The notes under the pieces: model-generated | Database searches by the model: none | The model's input: the letters and a program-made list of their open reading frames with translations, nothing else | What the model was told of the DNA's origin: nothing | Origin: Symsagittifera roscoffensis | Taxonomy: Eukaryota; Xenacoelomorpha; Acoela; Convolutidae | DNA length: 64,000 nt | Direction: 5' to 3' | Assembly (NCBI RefSeq): GCF_963678635.1 | Contig: NC_087064.1 | Span: forward strand, 39,591,464 to 39,655,463 | Shown: in pieces, positions 11,555 through 20,807 of the stretch | Position numbering within the stretch: position 1 is the first letter of the stretch | Layout of the letters: each line of letters begins with the position of its first letter | Translations under genes and position numbers: made by a program

Positions 11555-12362
11555 TTTTTTAGATGACGTTCTTATACAGTCACAAACAAAACAATAAATT
11601 ATTTAAGTATTAGATAAATATCACCAAAAATATTGAAAGAATTCATGAAAGCAGCTCCAGATAAATCACATTTTCCTGACTCATGTAAAATTGCTCGGAC
11701 ACATTATTGAAGGCACCACAATAAGAAGCTTCAAAGTCACAAATAGATGCAATAATAAAACCCCAACCACTATCTAATTCTTGGTATGCTAAACCTCTTG
11801 AGTAAACACTTTTATAAAATGCAACTTTATGTTAGACCATTTTATAACATTCTTCGACAACAAAATTAATTTAATTGGACATTAGAGCATCAAAAACGAT
11901 TTGACGAAATGATTACACGATCAGAGAACAGAACTCAAACACAATACCAGACAAAGATCAGCCATTCTACGCTATGTGCGATGCCTCCAACTTTCGAATC
12001 GGGGTAGCAGTTTTACAATCACACAAAAGTACAAATACAATAAACCTTATATCAGCACATGAAACACTCTTTACACAAGCAGAATTGAGACTCTCTACCT
12101 TAATGAGAGAATGAACAGCTATAATATCTACATAAACAGAATATGAATTCTTAATCATTGGATCAAAACATCCAACAGTTCTATTTAGAGACCATTAGCC
12201 AACTTTTTTCCCATTCACACAAGTCAAATCCAAACCAAAGAGTGTATAGATTTCAATTTATCCTGATGAAATTTCTAAGTCTACAGTGTTTGGACAGCAG
12301 GCAAACACCTTGCTTTACCAGATTCACTTGGTCGAAACAAACCAGCTGAATTGGTAACACGG
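11555..12362 (+). pseudogene. Second RT C-terminus and RNase H copy
   Basis: The frame near 11555 reads FLDDVLIQSQ, so this copy keeps both Asp residues of the YxDD-type loop. The RNase H part (11960-12170) repeats 10420-10620, including MCDASNF. Its Glu motif is destroyed by a TGA in place of the Cys codon (AATGAACAG near 12111). The copy ends at about 12362 without an integrase. Confidence 0.65.
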
Positions 12363-12760
12363 TAATTGGTTATTTAGACAAGAAAATAGGATATATTAGA
12401 TCGAAAAAACAAACGAGAAAAAAGCAATTACAACCAACCATAAACAACTTATAAAACAAAGATTTTCTAAGACAAAAAACGCAGTTACGGAATTCAACGC
12501 TACTATAATATAAAAAGCTCGGGACCTACAAGAATCAATCGACAAAAAAAAAACCCAAAAAACAACCAAAAATTTTTTTTCTGAATCAGAATCCACAACA
12601 CCATTATCAATAAAATATGAACGCAGAAAAAAATTCATACCTTCTTAAGCCGGTATGACTATAAAATTGGAATCAATCAAAAAGACACATTGAAATTGAA
12701 AACCAAAAACACAACCAATAAAACACAGAAATTGATTCAATACGACAAAAATTTCGACGA
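12363..12760 (+). pseudogene. Leader ORF-A relic of a second element copy
   Basis: The basic, Lys/Arg-rich stretch from 12375 matches the ORF at 18766-19044 (shared Tyr-Ile-Arg followed by Lys/Arg/Gln-rich sequence). A later part, FFSESE, matches FFSDSE at 19060-19077. It directly abuts RNase H of the upstream copy, with no LTR or integrase between them. Stops prevent translation. Confidence 0.5.
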
Positions 12761-13945
12761 TGATTCTATTCTTTGCTTTGTCATTCACCCACAAAGCAAT
12801 CCCACTCATAATTACTAGCAAATTTGTTCGAAAAAGAAACAGTCCATAAAAACAAAAATTTTCTGAATTAAAAATCAGAAGACAAATATTTGATTACAAT
12901 CTACCAGGCATTAGTAAAATCACCTCTTATTACGGAATATTTACTATTAAAATCTTACCATTACAAACAAATCAAACACCACACTGAATATAAACAGATG
13001 ACATAGACCTAGACTTCTCGAAAGTTTTCACAGAATTCATTAAAAAAATTTTAACATCAAAATTCACAAACAGCAAACTCAATTTCTCAATTTTCATAAA
13101 TGATGTAAACAATGGGACTATTTTTGCGGACCAAACAGATTATGTACGGGACCCTGAATGGTCTCAACTTTTTTTTGTCAGTATACCTAAGGATAATTAA
13201 AGTGCAGCAATAGCCACTGTTTCCGTGCACAAAGATTATTCAAGAGTTCTTCCGCTCACCATTGGTGCAACATCCCTAAATTATAACACAATAATTGAAG
13301 ATAGAACAAGTAATATTAGTTTAAATTCAACAATAATAAATACACAGGAAACCTTTAGTTATACTAGAAATCTGACTCAACAAGCTTTTGATACCCCATT
13401 GAGTTTATAAACGAAGAATTAGTCGAAACAATACCCACAATAACACAACAAAGTATCTCTTCTATCCATCCAACAATCACAACTCCACATAATAAAAATA
13501 CCCCCTTTCCACAACACTACAATCAACGGTTGTTACAAAATGTTCTCGTATGGATTATTAAATGTATAGACCAATAACTAATTGTGACTATCTAAAAAAC
13601 AAAACACGCAAAAATTAACTCCGCAAATGACAGTTATACTTTTTTCGCAAACAATAACAAAAGTTACCCAATAAAAAACCCATTTGCACAATGCGACATC
13701 AACCACAGAACGTAGCTACACTCAACAGATACCACCACCAGTTTCCAAGTTAGTATTTTTTAATGGAAAACGAAAAACTCTCACAGACCATGCTGAAATT
13801 TATCCATTTTAGCGAAATAAAAATCCGACAAACAAACAAGTCACAAGAAATCAACCACACTTTTCTGGAGATAAAGCAATCAAAAACAACAACAAAACAA
13901 TAATATCCCATGAAAAAATAACTGGAACTATGTTGACCAACTATG
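12761..13945 (+). pseudogene. Gag N-terminal region relic of the second element copy
   Basis: The sequence is collinear with 19380-20600. Anchors are an ITSYYGIFTI-like stretch (about 12920; cf. 19430), a VRDPEWSQ motif at 13145 (VWDPEWSH at 19914), and an open frame at 13225-13410 starting HKDYSRV (NKDYIKV at 20001). It continues through a Gln/Asn-rich linker that equals window positions 1-265. The element is cut at about 13945, where the sequence changes to an unrelated tandem repeat. Confidence 0.6.
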
Positions 13946-14222
13946 TCGCTGAGATGAAATCCATCAGATTATTCGTGTCGCTCATCTTCTTCTGTGTTGA
14001 TTGTTGTCTTTGATTTTGGTTTCAAAGGTCAAAAAACAAATGCTCAATCAATCACGATGTATAAAACAAGTCACAAAGTGGGAAATGTTAGGCGAGACAT
14101 TTTATCTTCTTTTACATATTTTAAAAACCATCAAACTGGTTCCACCGGGCCAGTCCGGAGGAAAAACTCAGCAGCGCTCTTTCACCTTTCTTGTTTTCGT
14201 TGAGTTTTGCGCACAACTCTTG

Positions 14223-14366
14223 TCAGTTTTTATCTCTCTTCTCGATAGGATCGCTGGTCTCCGCCGACTGTATTTCAATTTCGTTCTTTTTCAATTTTTT
14301 CGACGGTGGAGCAGCAGTTAGTGAGTTCGGAGAATGCGACGGGCCCGGCCAACCTTGCATAGGCAT
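14223..14366 (-). CDS. Small ORF (47 aa), Pro-rich start and Lys cluster, unknown
   Basis: The minus-strand ORF begins MPMQGWPGPS, continues Pro/Ala-rich, then has a basic cluster KKLKKNE and a charged end. A second ATG lies two codons in. It begins about 20 bases downstream of the stop of the 86-aa ORF. The counterpart in the next unit (14888-15031) has the same length with five or so substitutions. The basic cluster could be a nuclear-localisation signal, but nothing proves expression. It may also be an exon of a longer spliced product. Confidence 0.3.
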   Translation of the reverse strand: MPMQGWPGPSHSPNSLTAAPPSKKLKKNEIEIQSAETSDPIEKRDKN

Positions 14367-14387
14367 CTCCCTTAACCTGTAATCTTT

Positions 14388-14648
14388 CTATTTGCCTAAT
14401 CCTGGCTCACGAGTCAAGTCAAGATCAGACATCTCCCCACGTCGCCATCGCATGAGCCTGTTTCTGCGAACATCAAAACTACTTCTGTGGGCTTCTCGTA
14501 CCATCGCATTTAGGAGTGTGACGGTGAACATCGCCAGCTCCGGATCATCCAGTCCAAAGTTGCAGTTCAACAAATTCTGATAAATTTTTTCGAGAGCCGT
14601 TCCCAGACTCGCTGATATAAAATCCATAAGATCATTCGTGTCGCTCAT
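14388..14648 (-). CDS. ORF of 86 aa, unknown function, in the 665-bp repeat
   Basis: It starts with an ATG at 14648 in a purine-rich context and reads MSDTNDLMDFISASLG, then an amphipathic Leu-rich middle (DDPELAMFTVTLLNAM), then an Arg-rich part (RRNRLMRWRRGE), ending LTREPGLGK. The composition resembles a real folded protein with predicted helices, unlike the low-complexity frames around it. I recognise no family. The copy in the next unit carries an in-frame stop, and most differences between the two change amino acids, so selection is not evident. A relic of a gene captured in a satellite is the simplest reading. Confidence 0.4.
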   Translation of the reverse strand: MSDTNDLMDFISASLGTALEKIYQNLLNCNFGLDDPELAMFTVTLLNAMVREAHRSSFDVRRNRLMRWRRGEMSDLDLTREPGLGK

Positions 14649-14887
14649 CTTCTTCTGTGTTGATTCTTGTCTTTGATTTTGGTTTCAAAAGTCAAAAAAC
14701 AAATGCTCGATCAATCACGATCTATAAGACAAGTCACAAATTAGGAAATGTTAGGCGAGACGTTTTATCTTCTTTTACATATTTTAAAAACCATCAAACT
14801 GGTTCCAGCCGGGCCAGTCCGGGGGAATGGCTCAGCAGGGCTCTTTCGCCTTTCCTTGTATTCGTTGAGCTTTGCTCACAACTCTTG

Positions 14888-15031
14888 TCAGTTTTTATCT
14901 CTCTTCTTGATAGGCTCGCTGGTCTCCGCCGACTGTATTTCAATTTCATTCTTTTTCAGTTTTTTCGACGGTGGAGCAGCAGTTGGTGATTTCGGAGAAT
15001 ACGAAGGGCCCGGCCAACCTTGCATAGGCAT
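14888..15031 (-). CDS. Second copy of the 47-aa small ORF
   Basis: It has the same length and layout as the ORF at 14223-14366, with conserved MPMQGWPGPS and KKLKKNEIEI stretches and differences at a few positions (His/Tyr, Asn/Lys, Leu/Pro, Asp/Glu, Glu/Lys). Function unknown. Confidence 0.3.
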   Translation of the reverse strand: MPMQGWPGPSYSPKSPTAAPPSKKLKKNEIEIQSAETSEPIKKRDKN

Positions 15032-15052
15032 CTCCCCTAACCTGTAATCTCT

Positions 15053-15313
15053 CTATTTTCCTAATCCTGGCTCACGAGTCAAGTCAAGATCAGACATCTC
15101 CCCACGTCGCCATCGCATGAGCTTGTTTCTGCCAACATCAACACTACTCCTGTGGGCTTCTCGTCCCATCGCATTTAGGAGTGCGACGGTGAACATCGCC
15201 AGCTCCGGATCATCCAGCCCAAAGTTGCAGTCCAACAAACGCTAATAAATTTTTTCCAGAGCCGTTCCCAGACTCGCTGAGATGAAATCCATAAGACCAT
15301 TCGTGTCGCTCAT
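15053..15313 (-). pseudogene. Second copy of the 86-aa ORF, one in-frame stop
   Basis: Reading from the ATG at 15313, it matches the 14388-14648 ORF but has a TAG after EKIY, about 24 codons in. Reading remains open from there to EPGLGK. Substitutions include Phe to Val, Arg to Gly and Val to Gly. A third, N-terminal-only copy lies at 13948-13985. Confidence 0.55.
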
Positions 15314-15502
15314 CCTTTACTGTGTTGATTCTTGTCTTTGATTTTGGTTTCAAAAGTCAAAAAACAAATGCTCGATCAATCACGATCTATAAGACAAGTC
15401 ACAAATCAGGAAATGTTAGGCGAGACATTTTATCTTCTTTTACATATTTTGAAAACCATCAAACTGGTTGCACTGGGCCAGTCCGGGGTAATGGCACATC
15501 AC

Positions 15503-15690
15503 GCCGTTAGTCTTTTCTTAAGTCGCGCAGTCAGTCTGTTCTGGAATCGCGACGTCAATCTTTTCTTAAGTCGCGCCATCCATCTTTTCTATGTCGCGCT
15601 GTCAATTTTTTTGAACTCACGCCGTCAGTATTTTCTTAAGTTGCACTGTCGGTATGTTCTTAAGTCGCGCCGTTAGATTTTTCTTTACGT
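15503..15690. repeat. Degenerate minisatellite, period about 24 bp, about 8 copies
   Basis: Repeats follow the pattern GTCaaTCTTTTCTTAAGTCGCGCc with variation in each copy. They immediately follow the truncated third 665-bp unit. A short echo follows at 15700-15740, where AACGCTCTGCAGGT occurs twice. Confidence 0.8.
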
Positions 15691-15699
15691 TAAAAGTTA

Positions 15700-17384
15700 A
15701 CGCTCTGCAGGTCTTAACGTTCTTAACGCTCTGCAGGTTCTGACGCAAAGTTCTGACAAAAGTGATTATTCTGGGTTGCGAAAAGGCTGCACATGATCCT
15801 ACCCGTACCAAGAAAACTTTTTAATTCTTACCTGTAATACTTTACCTAATCTAATTTCTGCTCAGAAATTCCTTTCGAAATGTTTAAAAGGGCAGAGAAT
15901 TTCTTCAAATTCTTCTTTTCTCGTCTTAATTCTGATCAGAAATTATCTAAATCTAGACTACTTCTTGATAGAAATTGTCTCCTGGTGGTGCTCGAAGCCC
16001 AGACCTTCAGTCCTTGAATTAAATTACAGTCCTTGAATTAGATTAGTAGTTTTAGCAAAATAGCGTTTGATATAGCAAGTGTTAGTTTGCATTGTATTGC
16101 TACTGTTACTGTTTATACTCGAAGCATGTTTAACTCGTTGCGGTTGAGCAGTGAACTGATTTCTGTTTTTTTTTTCAGAAACTGTTTATTTCTGAAATTG
16201 AAAAGAATTAGATCATTTTTGCACAGAAAATACGAGAAAGCTAGGCTGGAAAATCCATGTAAAAAACAGCCTCCGTTGGTTACGGTTAGACAAAAGCCCG
16301 AGAAATAACGGGCGAAAATATTTGATTGATGCATCAAATAGATAGAACAATAAATAGCAGTAAAACTGCACAAATAAATTTTCAATAGATTGCATACTAT
16401 TAAGCTAAATTACTGCTTTCGTTTATAGGGGTGACATTTTTTAAAGAGATAACTTGAGGGTGGGGGGGGGGGGGGAGGGGGGAATGATTGTCAAGCAGAT
16501 CTGGAAAAAAGCCCAATTTTATCAGATATAGTGCACACGACTAATTGAGGTAAGTTTTATCAAGCTTGTTATGATGAAAAATTATATTTTGCGTGATTTT
16601 GCTTCTTGCTTTCGACCCGTTCCTTGCTCCACCAAACCCCCCGCCCCATCTACTAGTCCCGGGGTTGTGAAGGTGAAGGATTTGTTCGCCAAACGATTGA
16701 CGGCGCCCTACCTGTTTTATGTTGGCTTTGTTACAGGTTAAGGCTATGCTTAACGCCTTGCACAGCCTGAGTAAATTGAAAATGGAGGCTCTAGACGAGG
16801 AAGAAAAAGTGTGCGCGTCACTTTCTAGTGGCGGATCGAACAACTGGTGCTGAGGCAACTACAAATCTCGTCCTCGGTTCACGCGGCCTAATGGCAAATA
16901 GCCAATTATAACTGCAGACCTGTTTGATAGCCAATTGTAAATTCAGGTTCGGGGCTAGATAGTTATCAGTTTGCGAAAATGAACTTTGAACAGAATTGTG
17001 ATTGTAATTGATAAGAGATTTCTTTTTGACATTCATTCAGGCATTCAATTGAGTCAGCGTTAGCTTAGTATGACCTTCGGGTCGCACCTTGTTGCATCCA
17101 AGTTTTCTAACCGGCAAAGTACACCTTCCCGAAAATTTCTCGACCTCGTAAGGTCTCCCTGAAGGTTCTAGTTTTTTGGGTTGCGCAAAAGCTTCCCAAA
17201 ATTTCTTGATCTCGTAAATTCCCCCCAAAGTTTATTAGGTGTAAAATAACAAATTGACTTTCACTTGAGGAACCTGATCCAAACTATATACTATTAATGG
17301 TTATAAATTAGATATTTTATCTCTATAAAATTTTAAAGACTAATCAGTCACACTCCATCAAACTAACAATCCACCTATTTTTAA
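15700..17384. other. Spacer with no recognisable gene; poly-G tract
   Basis: No frame here resembles a known protein, and the longest open frames look like chance. Visible structure includes a G-tract at about 16454-16483, a 12-bp palindrome TTGATGCATCAA near 16327, and a C-rich patch near 16630-16650. The sequence is less AT-rich than the retroelement. It could be older repeat or unique host DNA. Confidence 0.5.
16454..16483. repeat. Poly-G tract
   Basis: A run of mostly G, broken by single T or A bases, spans about 30 positions. It stands out in an AT-rich window and could fold as a G-quadruplex. Its exact length is likely to be unreliable in the assembly. Confidence 0.8.
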
Positions 17385-17412
17385 GTGCTGAAATTACTTG
17401 TAATTTCAGCAC
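17385..17412. promoter_or_regulatory. Perfect hairpin in the retroelement leader/LTR
   Basis: Arms GTGCTGAAATTAC and GTAATTTCAGCAC (13 bp each) are separated by TT. Equivalent hairpins with different arm sequence stand at the same place in two other diverged copies: CTGAAA/TTTCAG at 37046-37067 and CTGAAACT/AGTTTCAG at 63708-63729. In all three a shared segment resembling TTGsTCTTTCT...CTCGyAA...ACCAG follows on the element's sense strand. The role is unknown: RNA dimerisation, packaging or 3'-end formation are possible. Confidence 0.6.
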
Positions 17413-18765
17413 CAGAGCATTTTGAAATTTACTTACAACTTGGTTGCTTTCTCCAAGAGACCTACTCGTAACAAACCAGTATACTCTAGATCTATTGAGA
17501 CTAAGAAATTTAAGAGTAAGATTAAGATCGGTATTAGACTAAGCGGTATTAGACTAAGAAGTTGCACGAATCTATCCGGCCGAAAATGAGATAGCGTGAC
17601 GAGCAGACGCTGTACCCAATCTGAATTTACTCCATGAGTTAGATCTACAAACACAACTCATCTGGTACGACTATAAGTCTCGAATAAGACCTTAAGGAAT
17701 AAAATAGCTTAGAACTAACCAAAATAGATTAGAATTAGACAAACATTCCCAAAAAATGTTGCACGACAATAGTTTAATTGAAATGTCTCTACGACTCGAT
17801 AGATCAGAGCCATTATTCCGAACAATACAAGAACTACCCGGTATTGGAAAAAGACCTCGGACAAGAGACGATATACGACTACAACGGAACTTACCCATAA
17901 GTTTCATGGTCGTACGGCAAAAGCCAACACAAACTTTTAAATTTAGAGTTTTATTCGCAAGGAATTTATATTTTCATTTTCAAACAAAGTATCCTCGAAG
18001 AAAAATCTTCACTAATAATTACAGGCGCTAAACCTATTTTTGTACAATAACGACTGATAAAAACATCCCTAGTCGTTTCCTTAATTCTGCAGTAATTTCA
18101 AAAAGATATCTAAAAATTTTTTTTATTGAAAACAAAAACAAAAAGTAAACTCATTAAAATTAAACAGATCATCAAGGCTTCCCTTGGATCTATATTTCAC
18201 CTTTATCTCAATAAAACTTTATATGATTAAATTTATATCCTGATCATCAAGGCCTATCCTTGGATGAAATAGAACAATTTTGTTATCCCCCACAATTTTA
18301 GCAAAGTGTCTACCGACCTCAAATGTCGACTCGCTGTCCAACATTTTCTCAAGACCCAGGACTAATAGAAATTTTTCAATCACACTAACCATTCTAATTA
18401 AGATAAACAGTGAAGAATTTCGGTTATTCATCCTTCACTTGACCCCCCCCCCTTCTTACCTGACCCAGGATAACATTTAAAGTTAGTAAGTTTAAAATAG
18501 TATCTGACGAAAAACTTGTGGATCAATTTACTATTCTCCAACCCTTGAACACAACCACTACCCCTAAGTAAGATTAAGTAAGTTAACACCTTAGCTTATA
18601 TTAGCCACGAGAAAGTAAAAATCATTCTCCGGAATCGATATATGCTTTTCTCTCCAACCCTGAGTACAAGACCCAAGTTAGGCTAACACGAAAAAATTGT
18701 AAGAGCTAACAGTTTAAGCATTAAAAATCGCTAATCCAAATATTGCATCCGCCATCCTAAAATTT
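17385..18765 (+). other. 5' leader / LTR-like region of the best-preserved element
   Basis: It lies directly upstream of ORF-A. The part at 17440-17640 matches 37130-37275 (shared CGGTATTAGAC and TTGCACGAATCTAT). The part at 18160-18470 matches the minus strand of module Z (shared GATCATC-AGGCTT, GTGTCTA-CGACCTCAAA, AAGACCCAGGAC). The region is therefore a conserved 5' part of the family. I could not define TG...CA ends or a primer-binding site, so the LTR/leader boundary is open. An open frame at 17756-18031 lies inside it with no recognised homology. Confidence 0.55.
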
Positions 18766-19205
18766 ATGTCACTAGACAATTTAGGAAAAAAACAAGCAAT
18801 CATACTACACAACTGTGAAATAAACAACGAAAAATATGACCTCGTAATCACTCCACACACACAGTCAAAAAGATATATTAGAACAAAACGACAAACAATC
18901 AAACGAAAAATTTTAAGCCAACAAAGTCAGATTACACGAAAAAGATTTTCAAAACAAAGAAACGCATTCTCCAAATCAGAAACAAGTCATTTAGAAGAAC
19001 TTTATAGAATAAAAGACTCCTTAAAACAAAAATTACCAAGTTAATGATACCTTATTTTTTTCTGACTCAGAAACCACATCACAATCAGCAATACAAGAAA
19101 AACGAAGAATAAAAAACATGTACCAAAACAAACCAGCACGTTTATACAATTGGAATCAACCAACAAAACACATTGAAAACTACAAATTAACATTAATAAA
19201 TTAAT
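18766..19205 (+). pseudogene. ORF-A: small basic leader ORF upstream of Gag (one frameshift)
   Basis: The ATG at 18766 opens 92 codons, very rich in Lys, Arg, Gln and Ser (about residues 35-70). After the stop at 19042 a second frame continues from 19043 with FFSDSE and KPARLYNWNQP and ends near 19203, ten or so bases before the Gag ATG. Together they suggest a product of about 145 residues. Relics of the same ORF are found at 12375-12760 and on the minus strand of module Z, where NRKPAQIYYWNQP matches. The family of this protein is unknown to me. A nucleic-acid-binding accessory protein or a Gag extension are possibilities. Confidence 0.5.
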
Positions 19206-19214
19206 AAAGCAAAA

Positions 19215-20747
19215 ATGAGTCAAAATGAAGAAAGCGAAGATGAAAACTTCACCTCTCCATTTTTAATCAATTCACCCGCTGATGATAGAGGGCAAACACA
19301 AATTTGTCAAAACATAATTGCCAATTTATTTGAAAGAGGAGTTAGTCCATGCACAGCAGAATTTGCAGAAGTAAACATCAAAAGACAAATTATCGACCAT
19401 TATCTCAAAGGAAAATGTAGCTTAACACAACAGTACGGAATCAATACCATAGAAACACAGAAACCAAGTAAATTTCATGGTAGATATCTACTCCGAACAG
19501 ACGACGTAGATGTAGATATTTCAAAAGTATGCACAAAATACATAAAAAATATACAACACGAAAATTGACAAAGAGCAAATTCACTATTTACTAATGAAAT
19601 GTTTCAAATAATTTATAACTATCTATCTATATTAGAAAAACCAGAATCCCTAGGAACTTAACCAGTTCAAAAATCAAAACATACAACTGTAAGTTATGAA
19701 ATCGCAATATTTTCTGAATTTTAAAATACAATCCGTGAAAATTTAACCAGTAACGACGATTCACAAAACGTTAAACACGATTTACAAAAAATCTTGGCAT
19801 GGTTTATCATTGATTATTTCACACATAGTATTGATTTCATCTCACAAGCAAGAAAAAATTTCGGACTTCAAATTTCAGCTGATGACACTGTATTAGCAGA
19901 ACAATCAGATTATGTTTGGGATCCTGAATGGTCTCATCCACTATTCTTAAACATACCAATAGATATTTCAAGTCAAGCAAGTAGCACAACTTCCATCAAC
20001 AAAGATTATATTAAGGTATCTCCACTCACAACTGATGCAACACCTTTAAACTATAATTCAATTCTACCCGATAGAACAGGAAATAATAGTTTAAACTCAA
20101 CTCTCATTCAACATGAAAACCTGATTGGAACTAGGAACCTCACAAAACAGGATATTCAAACACCATCACATTTCACAAATGAAGAAGAAGTTACAACAGC
20201 AATAACAACAACACAACAAAACATTTCACCAATACATCCAAATCTTACAACTCCAATACCTAAAAATCCACCCTTACCACAGGTAACATTACAAGCTACG
20301 GTCAAACCCACGGTTGTCCCAAAATACCCTCATGTGAACTATCAACCATTTAGACCAATGACGAAACCAATAAAAAAACAAAGATCATTCATAGGGAACA
20401 ACTTTGCAGAACACAATGATAACTATGTAAATAGACCACAAACATCTAAACCTTCTCGTCCAAATACTCAAAATCATTTATTTTCACATAAAAAAAATTT
20501 TCAACATCCAACAAAAATTTCAGTAAATTTTCATGACTATCCACGATTTTCACAAGACCAAAGTGAAAATTATCAATTTTTTCAACATAACAAAAACAAT
20601 AAACAACATAAAACACCTTATTATACACTTAGCTATTTATCAACAGATGATGATGACTACTATCAACCAGATATTTTTGCACCAAATACACAAGAATACC
20701 GTGTACAGCAACCTCGACCAAATCAAGCATTTATTATTTCACATTGA
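19215..20747 (+). pseudogene. Gag N-terminal region (about 510 codons, three in-frame stops)
   Basis: The ATG at 19215 starts MSQNEESEDEN. The same frame runs to 20747, interrupted only by TGA at 19566, TAA at 19659 and TAA at 19722. The N-terminal third has mixed composition. VWDPEWSHPLFLN (about 19914-19950) is a hallmark shared with all other copies. The last third is Asn/Gln/Pro/Thr-rich with many Tyr and Phe. This position before the capsid region and the low-complexity tail suit an N-terminal Gag extension. I recognise no catalytic motif. It is non-coding as it stands, with a duplicated segment downstream. Confidence 0.6.
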
Positions 20748-20807
20748 TTATTTGATTATTGATTATTTATTTGATTATTGATTATTTTATTGATTACTGA
20801 TTATTTA
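20748..20807. repeat. TTGATTATT microsatellite at the unit 1/2 junction
   Basis: An irregular array of TTGATTATT and TTGATTATTTA joins the end of unit 1 to the start of unit 2. Equivalent arrays are at about 21757-21817, 22755-22816 and 23772-23832. The motif derives from the first bases of the unit itself (ATTGATTATTTC), which points to slippage or microhomology joining. Confidence 0.85.

Larger units (their letters stand above)
13945..15494. repeat. Tandem repeat with unit of about 665 bp (about 2.3 copies)
   Basis: Equivalent positions recur at 13994, 14657 and 15322 (offsets 663 and 665). The units are less AT-rich than the retroelement. They carry minus-strand ORFs of 86 and 47 codons described separately. 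The left end begins with the N-terminal codons of the longer ORF cut by the retroelement junction. The right end fades at 15494 into a minisatellite. I see no homology to the retroelement. Confidence 0.85.

Noticed and set aside
17756-18031. 91-codon open frame in the leader as a gene
   Set aside because: It has no match in the other leader copies as a reading frame and no recognisable motif. It was kept only as part of the leader region.
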